Shown piece by piece: positions 1 through 8,700 of a stretch of 12,978 bases of DNA (its first letter is position 1; every line of letters starts with the position of its first letter). Source of the DNA: Asterionellopsis glacialis. Its lineage: Eukaryota; Bacillariophyta; Plagiogrammaphyceae; Rhaphoneidales; Asterionellopsidaceae. The translations under genes and the position numbers were made by a program. The notes below the pieces were generated by a model. The model saw nothing but the letters and a program-made list of their open reading frames with translations, ran no database searches and was not told the origin of the DNA. The DNA is taken from assembly GCA_014885115.2 (NCBI GenBank), contig WKLE02002252.1, positions 1-12,978 on the forward strand. The letters are read 5' to 3'.

Positions 1-76
1 AAATTTCACCAATTCAGCCATCAAGCCATCAACAATTGAACGGATTCATTGAACATTACTGCCAATGCCCCTATGA

Positions 77-769
77 TCAATCATTTGCATCCATCAAAAT
101 ATAGGTGGACAATGCAAAAAGTGTGGACCTTCAGTGTACACAGAAAATCCTCACTCTTTTGTAACAAAATGTAGAACTAGTGACCCTATTACAAATGTGA
201 GGCATGATATCAATCTTGTCTATAAGGCAGTCCATCTAATTTGTAATCCATTTGATAACATTGTTTCAAGATTTCATTACATTAAGAACTGACAACAAGC
301 AAAAGTGAATGATACAGAGTGCCTCGACTTATATCCTACTAGGAGAACAGGCTTTCATAATTTTTGAAATTGGCTGAACACAGAAATCAGCAAACCAAAT
401 TTAGAACAGAATTCCCATTTCATGGAATCTACCATTGTGAACTCCATGAAGTCTGTGCCATGTTATAAGGATTTTTTCCAATATGTGCAGTGGCAGGATC
501 TTGCCTTTGTAATGACATAAAAGATACCCACACTTATACCCCATTACAAAAATTATGAACAGAATTTTAATCAAATGGTAAATTATCTGTTAGAATTTCT
601 GGAACTTGATTGGGGAGGAGAAAATGTTAAGTTCATCAAAGGAAAACAAAATATTCAGAATACTTCACATGGAAAGAACAGAAGGCTCCCTGTAAAAATG
701 ACACTGGATGAATTGTCTTCAAAAAAAACTTGGGAAAATATCAAGAATTAGTTCAAGCAGTTCAACTGA
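77..769 (+). pseudogene. decayed sulfotransferase-family gene (3' part)
   Basis: One frame (codons starting at 80, 83 and so on) reads as protein-like sequence from about 77 to 769. It is interrupted by TGA at 290-292, TGA at 365-367, TAA at 518-520, TAG at 749-751 and TGA at 767-769. Seen: at 230-280 it reads VHLICNPFDNIVSRFHYIK, which matches the 3'-phosphate-binding motif of PAPS-dependent sulfotransferases (R-[N/D]-P-x-D-N-x-x-S-x-F), with the usual Arg changed to Cys. Further on, PTLIPHYKNYEQNF, LLEFLEL and KFIKGK match the family's C-terminal order: a Tyr-containing strand, a Leu-rich helix, then a FxxGK-like segment. The reading frame stays in register for about 225 codons with no frameshift, so the gene was probably lost recently or is decaying mainly by substitution. 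The 5' PAPS-binding loop is not seen; an in-frame TGA at 74-76 and the window edge cut it off. Family assignment is by motif recall only. Confidence 0.68.
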
Positions 770-1366
770 CCTCTGGTGTTGTTGGAATTTGTCTTGGAAC
801 ATATCATAAAGTCTTCATTGCTCATAAGATTGCTTTGCTACAATTGGAAAAAGCAAGGGCGTTGTGGTTGCATAAGTAAACATAGTTAAAAATTATTGTC
901 ATGTTTTTGTAGCAGGAAAGCGCATAAGAATATTTATTCTAATCTAGGAGTAGTATTCAAATGTAAAACTCAAATATGGCAATCTCACTTCTCATCTTGT
1001 AAATTGTAAAGTACTGAGCCCCTTCTTTTTCATGACTTCCACTAGATAGAGAGTCTCGTAAAAAAGCTGCAAGACGGGCGGGCGGGCGGACTTTCGTACC
1101 GTGCGAGTTTATCGCGAGCACAGTAGGCCCTCCTCCTGATCTGACTTTCACCTGCCGCCGCCGAAACATGATCGCGAACGGGAGATGATGAATCATGAGA
1201 TCGGATGTAGATGTGAGGAGTGAGGAACCTAAAGGAAGGCAAGCCGCCAAGCGCAACGAGATCGCACGCAACCCACGAATAGGCATCACATGCCGACAAT
1301 ATCAAAAATCACCCTACTATCTGGGACCTAGTCCTAGAGGTCCTAGTCAGAGTGAAACGGTAAAGC

Positions 1367-1411
<45 letters not shown>

Positions 1412-1505
1412 GGACAGAGCCAGTGGGAGAAAAGACAACTAATTCTTCATACGCAGTGTGCTGATTTTGTTGGAGAAGGAAAAAAAAAAAAGAAGAAATT
1501 AAATA
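770..1505. other. intergenic region upstream of the MAT1 gene
   Basis: No coding sequence can be supported here. Short open frames on both strands at 957-1464 overlap one another, include the AG microsatellite (read as Glu-Arg repeats) and show no recognisable motif. The stretch includes a short GGGC tandem patch near 1076-1089, an (AG)20 tract and an A-rich leader (about 1480-1503) immediately before the MAT1 start codon. The promoter and 5' UTR of MAT1 probably lie here, but no individual element can be named. Confidence 0.6.
1368..1407. repeat. (AG)20 microsatellite
   Basis: An uninterrupted run of 20 AG dinucleotides lies about 100 bases upstream of the MAT1 start codon. Such GA/CT tracts are length-variable. 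In promoters or 5' UTRs they can bind GAGA-type factors or form unusual structures, but nothing in the sequence shows a function here. Confidence 0.97.
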
Positions 1506-2420
1506 ATGAATACTTCATCTGCCCAACAAGCAGAGGACGATGATGATTTGTTTCGTTGTGCTATATGCGGTGTCTCCGAAAGTGATTCTTCAAATTTAAC
1601 ATCTCAAAGTTCATTACTGACAAATATTGCTGTAGGTTGTGGTCATCAATTTTGTACGTCGTGTGTGGAACGTGAATTATCACGTCGAAAAGAATTGCCT
1701 TGTCCCATTTGTGATACATTGGTCAAGCGTGTGAATTTATCGACACGGACCCAAGATGATGTTCAAAGTGAACGTGATACGAGTTGGAGACGACGTGTCA
1801 AAAAAGTATTTAATAAAGTCGAAACTGACTTTCCAGACCTCTTAAAGTACAATAATTATTTAGAAGAGGTCGAGGACATCATTTATAGTATTGTCAATGA
1901 AGAGCCCAACGCCGAAGAAGCCAAGGCACGTGTCAAACGTGAAGAAGAAGCCAACAAGGCTGAAATTGTGATTCGTCAAAGTCAACGTGCCGATGAAGAA
2001 CGATCCATTGCAGATCGTATTGCCTCCGAACAACGTGAAACTGAACGTCGTAAACGTGATGCGGTTGAAGAAGAACAAGCCATTGCGGATACGAAACGTA
2101 AATTAAAACAAGAAACGACGGAATTTTTATTAGGTGAACGTGAAGAAGTTTCGGCCGAACTTCGGGCAGCACAAATGCAGGGATATCGCAATGAATTGAA
2201 ACGACAGGGACGTGGATCACAAGCAGCCGGTATTATTAATCAACCACGTGTCCATGAACCCCCCGAAGGACTATCACATCGTGAACATAAAAAACCAGAC
2301 CGTGAATTCTTACGAAAGCGTCAATCGGCAGGTGCAGGTGTACCCAGTGGTAGCATCGCCGCTAGTGAACGTAATTGGAATGAAACAGTGTCATCACTCT
2401 TTGCTAAGGTAGCTATGTAA
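1506..2420 (+). CDS. MAT1: CDK-activating kinase assembly factor MAT1 (TFB3), TFIIH subunit
   Basis: A 304-residue intronless gene, close to the usual MAT1 length of about 310. An N-terminal C3HC4 RING finger uses C18, C21, C45, H47, C50, C53, C66 and C69. The MAT1 core follows at about 83-133 (WRRRVKKVFNKVETDFPDLL, then YNNYLEEVEDIIY), which is diagnostic for the family. Residues about 134-230 are a highly charged Glu/Arg/Lys/Ala-rich stretch expected to form the long coiled coil. The C-terminal 60 residues are less charged and end in a hydrophobic segment (WNETVSSLFAKV), in the position of the family's cyclin H/CDK7-stabilising tail. In other eukaryotes MAT1 joins CDK7 and cyclin H in the CAK complex and tethers it to the XPD side of core TFIIH, so it acts in RNA polymerase II CTD phosphorylation and cell-cycle CDK activation in the nucleus. 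The start is the first ATG after an A-rich leader. The stop codon leads into a 15-base A run. It is convergent with the downstream PLP-enzyme gene. Confidence 0.95.
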   Translation: MNTSSAQQAEDDDDLFRCAICGVSESDSSNLTSQSSLLTNIAVGCGHQFCTSCVERELSRRKELPCPICDTLVKRVNLSTRTQDDVQSERDTSWRRRVKKVFNKVETDFPDLLKYNNYLEEVEDIIYSIVNEEPNAEEAKARVKREEEANKAEIVIRQSQRADEERSIADRIASEQRETERRKRDAVEEEQAIADTKRKLKQETTEFLLGEREEVSAELRAAQMQGYRNELKRQGRGSQAAGIINQPRVHEPPEGLSHREHKKPDREFLRKRQSAGAGVPSGSIAASERNWNETVSSLFAKVAM

Positions 2421-2723
2421 AAAAAAAAAAAAATAGAGAGTCTGTGACACTAACAAAGATTCGAAGTATACAATTTTTCTTATTCTTACTACGTGTTTAT
2501 AATAACAACATGGACAAATAATATACCTATTCATCTACATTTTATATTCCGATACAAACATTAACAGATATGAATTTCTACATGAAATTCGGTTCTTGAA
2601 CTAACAATAACAACAAACAAGGGCACATACACAGCACAACAAGGTAGAGCATACCCCATTCATCCTTTACACCAACGATTTTATATATCAACAAAACCTG
2701 TAGTCTCACTCCTTCTCTTTGCT
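2421..2723. other. convergent intergenic spacer
   Basis: About 300 bases between the stop codons of two convergent genes. It begins with the rest of an A15 run (2419-2433) and is otherwise AT-rich without repeats or open frames. It should contain both 3' UTRs and polyadenylation sites, but no clear signal was picked out on either strand. Confidence 0.6.
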
Positions 2724-4322
2724 TTATTCGGACGTTGCTGTAGCTTGTTTAAAGGCATATTCAAAGTCAGCCTTGATATCTTCAATGTCTTCATATCCTA
2801 CACTTACACGAATCTGAGAGGGTTTGATACCAGCTGCAACTTGTTCTTCAGGACTCAATTGTTGATGAGTAGTAGAGGCTGGATGGATGACCAAGGTACG
2901 TGCATCCCCAACATTGGCAAGATTGGACGATAACTGTACATTGGTAATAAATTTTGATCCCAATTCCACAGCCTCTTCTTCTGTGTTGGCTTGAATTTCA
3001 AAACAAAAGCATGATCCATAACATCCAGATCGAAAGTACTTTTTAGCCTTTTCATGGGATGGATGAGATGGTAACGATGTATGCAAGACAGACCCTTCCT
3101 TGACCATTGGGTGTGTCGATAACCAAAGAGCCAATTCCTTGGCATTTTCATTATGGGCCTTGGCACGTAAACTCAAGGTTTCGACACCTTGAATAAGTTG
3201 AAAGGCATTAAAGGGTGATAAGCATCCACCCATATCACGCAAGGTCTTGACACGTGCTAATAAAATAAAGACAAGATTCGTGGCTGCCACACCAAAGACA
3301 GGGTGTTTGGCAAATTCAGCATTATGATACGATGGTTGAGGTCCTGCAATGGTGGGATACTTCAGTGTACCATCCTCCTTGGTAACTAACCAATCAAAGG
3401 ATGATCCGTCTACGATAATCCCACCAATACTGGTACCGTGACCACCAATCCATTTCGTAGCCGACTCCACCACAATATCAGCACCAAATTTAAGTGGACG
3501 ACATACATATCCTCCCATACCAAAGGTATTATCACAAATAAGTGGTACTTTGGCTTCTACAGCAATGGCCTTGATGCCTGCAAAATCAGGTATAGTACCA
3601 CTGGGATTGGCCAAGGTTTCAATGTAAATTGCCTTGGTGTTGTCATCGACGAGACTTTGAATCTCATCAAGATCAGATACATTAGCAAACTTGGCCTCAA
3701 TGCCAATCTGTTTAAACGACGTTCCAAATTGTGTAACAGTACCTCCATCTATAGGATATTGTAGTATATAATAATATGAAATAGAAGGGTGCAAAGAAGA
3801 GATGAGTTGTCATTGTTGACCCCCCAAAAAAGCAAAAAGAAGTAAAGCACACGAGACACTACAACAGTATTGTACAACACAACACAACACCATGTAGTTA
3901 TACATGAACTTACATAATTCCGATGCACAAATGAAATTATCACCAGCTTCCATAATGGTAAGAAGAGCATGCATTTGTGCCGATTGTCCACTTGACACTG
4001 CCAAGGCACTGGGTAAGGTCGAAGCATTGTCACAATCTCCATGGGCAGGACATGGTGCACCTTCCAACTTGGCAATCTTGTACTCTAATATATGCGTCGT
4101 TGGATTCATGATGCGTGTGTAGATGGGTCCCAATTCGGACAAGGCAAACAAATTACCGGCATGGTCATTGGATTTAAATACAAAGGATGTCGATTGAAAG
4201 ATGGGAGGTGCACGTGCACGATTATCCGTATCTAACTTATGACCATGATGAAGCATAGTGGTCGTAAATCCTTCACCTGGTTTATCCAAGTACGCATCTT
4301 CGTTGTTGGTGTTGTCAGACAT
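2724..4322 (-). CDS. O-acetylhomoserine sulfhydrylase (PLP-dependent, Cys/Met metabolism family)
   Basis: Two exons, complement(join(2724..3748,3914..4322)), give 477 residues. The family makes homocysteine from O-acetylhomoserine and sulfide using PLP, and some members take other thiols or O-succinylhomoserine. Seen after splicing: YTRIMNPT (Y68, R70), the phosphate-contacting segment donated by the partner subunit; SSGQSAQ (110-116) for phosphate binding; LYGGT at the exon junction with Y137 in the usual cofactor-stacking position; D209 in CDNTFG, contacting the pyridine nitrogen; and K235 in ESATKWIGGHG, the Schiff-base lysine. SSNLANVGD and the TTHQQL segment match the C-terminal domain of yeast Met17-type enzymes. 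The splice is firm: exon 1 ends in T and exon 2 begins AT, rebuilding the Tyr codon. Residues 89-105 contain a short Cys/Asn-rich insertion compared with the yeast enzyme. No signal or transit peptide is evident (starts MSDNTNNEDAY), so a cytosolic location is inferred. Cystathionine gamma-synthase is less likely given the length and the Met17-like motifs. Confidence 0.93.
3749..3913 (-). other. intron of the O-acetylhomoserine sulfhydrylase gene
   Basis: A 165-nt intron, phase 1. On the minus strand the donor is GTAAGT (from 3913 down) and the acceptor is CCTATAG (ending at 3749). Removing it joins a Leu-Tyr-Gly-Gly-Thr stretch conserved across the enzyme family, so both junctions are supported by the protein. 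Confidence 0.93.
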
Positions 4323-5756
4323 GATGGAGCTTTTTTATTTTTTTGTATTCTTCTTGTTGTTGTTGTTGTTCTTGGGGGAGTGAAGTCTGGTGAATGAAGC
4401 TTGATCGAGGTATACCAAGTGAATAAGATATATTTGATGTATCGCAAGCTGAAAGTTTCACATTTACTGTAAATTATATTCTGTATCTTCTGCTGGAAAA
4501 TCTTTTTCCTATGATTACACGATTAGACTGTGTCCTACTGCACGAGCTCGTACAATGTGTTAGCAAATCTACTGCCCTTATTGGTTGTACCATCCGATTA
4601 TGCTCATGTTCATTATAATAATATTATATTTATAGGATTTATCTCTTCTCTGGGATAAGTTCTTCAACCGAAAGCGGAAATTTGTAGGTGTCAAACAAAA
4701 TCGAAATTACAAAAGATCATGTCTGTCCATCGTCTGTATCGGGTTTGCATTCTGGATCTTTCCGTCGTTTGTCACTCGTCCTGTCGGGCGAAGCAAGGAC
4801 GTGGTTCGTTCGCTTTTCTTCTCTCGAAATCCAAGAATGAGTCATGGTCATTTTATTTATATTTGAGATTCACAAAGATCAAATAATATAATAGTATAAA
4901 AGAGACATAGTCACGTACCTGGTATGTTATATTCCATGTACCAAGTACCTGGTACAATCCTAAGGTACCAGGTACATATCAGAGTACTGTATTAATACCA
5001 GCAAATCTTTGGTTCATCCATGAATTTTTTAATAAAAATATCTTGTTTCGCGTACCTTTATGATACGAAATCTTCGTAGAATCTACAGAACGTTTATTTA
5101 TATATAGAACTACAGAAGACACGTAGATGTCTGATCGTGAATAATTAAAAAATATTGGGCAAACAATTGTTAGTTCCGGTAGACTACTACTAGAGGACTA
5201 CCAGGTACCTACCTGTCAGTACTGACTACATACACAACCGGATGGCTAGCTTGGGGCTATCATGATGGTCGTGATCTCTTCATATCTGTTCCTCTGGTAT
5301 GTATTCTACGTAATCCTACTGAAAAATTACATGTTTTAGATCCCACATCTCTTTTCAACGCCCCTCCCCCCCCTCCTTTGCCTCTTCGTTTCTGCTTGTG
5401 ACTGTCGTCTCTTGTGGATACGATTCCGAGTAGAGAGAAGACAGCTCTTCAGTTTATAATTGAGAGTAATCGTCGCTGTATCATCCTCGCCGTCGCTAGA
5501 TACTGACATTCGATCGATCGTCGTCGTCGTCTTTGCTGTTGTTAGACTACACCGACTCTATACTCTTTCTCTTTCCTATCCCATTGCATACCAGATTGAC
5601 TTTTTTGGAGAATTGATTGGTTAGTATTGTTTTTTTTTAACCCCAAAAAGAAACAAGAATTCAAATCACTTCATCAAGTCAACTCTGGCAACACATTCCA
5701 AGATTAGTAACTTATTCACGTACATCATTAAGATCGGTCAATTTAAACCTGTGCCA
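4323..5756. other. 1.4-kb intergenic region between divergent genes
   Basis: No open frame or RNA gene is recognised. It must contain the promoters of the sulfhydrylase gene (leftward) and the Cys-rich gene (rightward). Visible features are GTT repeats close to the sulfhydrylase start (about 4353-4371), a cluster of GTACCTGGTAC-type palindromes at 4915-4975 with a related one at 5201-5215, a pyrimidine tract with a C run near 5360-5376, GATCGATCGTCGTCGTCGTC at about 5513-5532, and T and A runs before the Cys-rich gene's ATG. An unspliced 5' exon cannot be excluded. Confidence 0.55.
4915..4975. repeat. cluster of GTACCTGGTAC / GTACCAGGTAC palindromes
   Basis: Three copies of a near-palindromic 10-12-mer occur within 61 bases: GTACCTGGTA at 4915-4924, GTACCTGGTAC at 4945-4955 and GGTACCAGGTAC at 4964-4975. 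The second and third copies are inverted relative to each other and could form a hairpin. A further GTACC half-site lies at 4938-4942. The function is unknown; a transcription-factor site cluster or a small dispersed repeat are both possible. Confidence 0.8.
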
Positions 5757-8700
5757 ATGGATGACAGAGCTAGGTATGATCCTGGTTCTGTACCAGATCC
5801 ATTGTCTGATATACCCACCGATGTCGAAGGCACAGGAACAACAGGTGGTGAAACAGAAGCCTTTACGGACGAATACGATAATTTGAATTGGGAAGATTTA
5901 CGTCGATTTGATACCAAACGCATGTTCATCATGATTGTCGTTTTGGGATCCCTAATTGGTATTGGTGTTGGTGTTGGCGTTTCTGTCAATCAAAAGAATA
6001 AAAACAATGATAATGATTCTTCAACAGAAGCTAGTAACCCCCAAGCAGATGATTTTACATTAAAGGTCCCTCCCTCCAATTTAGAATTCATGTGTTCTCC
6101 AACGACATTGGAATCACAGGAGGGATATGCCAAATGCTTACATGCCTGTCAACCGTCACAATGTTGTGAATTAGTCGATACGAATCCATTCTCCTGTGTC
6201 ACAGAATACACCGACGATTGTCGTACCTACCATAATGCCTGTCAACATTTACAAAAGAAAAAGGTTCAAGATGCTGCAGCTGGACAAGATACAGTCGATC
6301 AAGTATGTTCCACCACCTCCCTTTCAACACCCCAGGGTGTCAAGGATTGTACCAATTTGTGTAGTCAATTCATGTGTTGTTTCCCCGATAAGGAAAGTAA
6401 TGAATATGCTCCCTGCAGTGTCAGTCAAGCCTTTTGTGCAGATTATGGTGCCTGTTCGGCATTACTCTATGTCGATCAAGACGGCTTTGATACACATCAA
6501 GAAGCAACAGCTACCATTGATGAAATCTGTACCCCTGATTATTCCGACCAAACTGATGGTTATACGATTCCTACCTATGAAGATACGACAGAATGTACCA
6601 ATGTTTGTAAACCTGCACAATGTTGTTTTGTCGATCAATACGATGGGGATTCGCTTTCTGGTGGAGATTGTGGAGTTGATTGTGGACATTATGCAGCATG
6701 TTCTGTTATTTATGGTGATTACCATCCGGATTATGATCCAGATGGCAACAATGATGACATTATTGACAATGATCCAAAGGTCGATAATGAAGATGATAAT
6801 GGAGGTGATCATGGTACTGGTAATATGACTGGTAATACTGGTGGTAACACTAATACTGGTACTGGTGGCAACACTGGTGGTAATACCAATACGGGTGGTA
6901 ATTCTATTGATAAGGATGATATCCTCGCAACCTTGGAGATTGCCTGTTCTCCTACTCAATTGCAAAAACTAGATGGTGTACGTAATTGTATGGAACAATG
7001 TCAATATCATTTATGTTGTTTCGATATCGATTCTCGGACGAATTGTCAAGAAACCTTAGGAACTGACTGTACGGCACATGAACCCTGTCGTGCCTTGTTG
7101 GAACACGAAGTTCCTATTGATTCCTTGGAACCCATGGAACAAGTTTGTACATATCAAGAAATCACAACCAATGGTGCCCAAAGTTGTTTACGTACCTGTG
7201 CCTCCCATTTGTGCTGTACAGTTGATCCATTGTTACGATCTTCTTGTTTACTTAATGATATCGTCACCAATGATATGATTGAGGATATTGCATGTCAAGA
7301 ATACGAACCGTGTAAAATGCTAGCTCCCAAATCCATGACTACCTTGGATTCTGAATTGTTACTGAATTTAGTATCGGTCCATTGTACACCGGAAAAGGTT
7401 GCTGCCACGGATGATACGGGGTACCCCACGGGATTGGAATATTGTTATAATATTTGTCAAGAACGTGCCTGTTGTTGGAAGGACAGTGCAACAGACCCAG
7501 CATCATGTCAACTAACGGTACGTGTATAAATAAAAAGGGGGAAAAAGAGAGAGAGAGAGAGATCACACGCCATTGTGGATGACCTGACCCTTTCCATATT
7601 CTCGAATCGCAATCATCTTCTCACATTCACATTTCGTGTTTTAATTTTCATCGTAGGATCCCGAGTTTTGTGACGAAGTAAGTATCTGTCAAATTTTATT
7701 CTCGGCAGAATACAAAGATTATGACTTTAGTGACTTTGAACGTATGGAAGACGATGACGACCCTTACTACAGTGGTTTAATGGATGATATATCGGTCCAA
7801 TTGGAAAAGGTTTGTAATCCAACCTCCATCTCAACCATTGCTGGATTTCATGAATGCTACGATCAATGTTACTATCACCTATGTTGCTTCATCAATGAAT
7901 ATTCCGATGAAGCATTTTTAAATTGTGCCGATGACCGTCCAGAAGAATGTCATGAATTTTCAGCCTGTTCAGTCCTCTTGGCGTCAGATGTGTTGGATTC
8001 AACAAAGGAAGTAGTGGATGAAAAATGTAAGGGAACACAAGTAGATACGACAGATGGATTACATGAATGTCATCGATACTGTGCCGAACATTTATGTTGT
8101 TTCCAAGATACGGATACGGAATCGTCATGCTTTGGTTTGATGGGTATGGCAGAATGTAATGAATATCGATCCTGTTCCTTTTTAACAAGTACTGAATCTC
8201 ATCCTGACCCCAACAATCATGAAGATCCATTTTTAATTACTTTAGTTGAATCAGCCTGTACTTCTGACAAAATTGCAACAGACGTTGGAAGGGAGGCATG
8301 TCGTGAACTTTGTGTCAAACGGGCCTGCTGTTTTTATGATGGATCAGATAATTGCTTCAAGGAAAATGAAGACTGGTGTGATGAAGTGGTGGCCTGTGAA
8401 ATGATATGGGATACACCAGGCACTCCTACCGATGATGATGACTTTACACCTCGATTAAATCCATTGAATGAAATATGTAATTTGGCAACGATATCCACTC
8501 TCAAGGGATTTAGAGAATGTTATGATGCATGTTATGAAAATATGTGTTGTTTCATTGATGAATATTCCGACGAGGCATCCCTAAAATGCATAGACGAACG
8601 TCCAGCGGAATGTGTCGAGCATGCTCCCTGTGCTATTTTGATGACATCGGATGTGGGGTCTGCCACCAAAGAGGCTGTCAATGAACGTTGTGTAGAGGCC

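Noticed and set aside
290..520. TGA codons in the sulfotransferase-like frame as selenocysteine or a variant code
   Set aside because: The same frame also has TAA and TAG, and neighbouring genes use the standard code, so gene decay is simpler.
1195..1464. Open frame with a Glu-Arg repeat upstream of MAT1
   Set aside because: The repeat is only the AG microsatellite translated; the rest has no family-like pattern and overlaps equally poor frames on the other strand.
3810..4075. Extension of sulfhydrylase exon 1 into the intron, giving a C-terminally different protein
   Set aside because: The residues after the donor site are low-quality and lose all family motifs; the spliced form restores the conserved Tyr-Gly-Gly segment.
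4915..5215. CRISPR array or direct-repeat array
   Set aside because: The repeated units are short palindromes with irregular spacing in a eukaryotic intergenic region; no array structure or associated genes are present.
5751..5756. GTG as start of the Cys-rich protein, two codons before the ATG
   Set aside because: Nuclear genes of eukaryotes rarely start with GTG, and a proper ATG follows directly at 5757.
4323..5756. tRNA or other small RNA gene in the large intergenic region
   Set aside because: No cloverleaf with T-loop GTTCRA and matching acceptor stem was found by eye, and no T-run terminator follows a structured segment. A covariance-model scan would settle it.
6462..6965. Long minus-strand open frame inside the Cys-rich gene
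   Set aside because: It is the Ile/Thr-rich complement of the Asn/Asp/Gly/Thr coding stretch. The opposite strand has the clear repeated Cys pattern.
7518..7743. Reading the two halves of the Cys-rich region as two separate genes
   Set aside because: The GT-AG intron joins them in frame and rebuilds a complete eight-cysteine module; the second half has no signal peptide or membrane anchor of its own.
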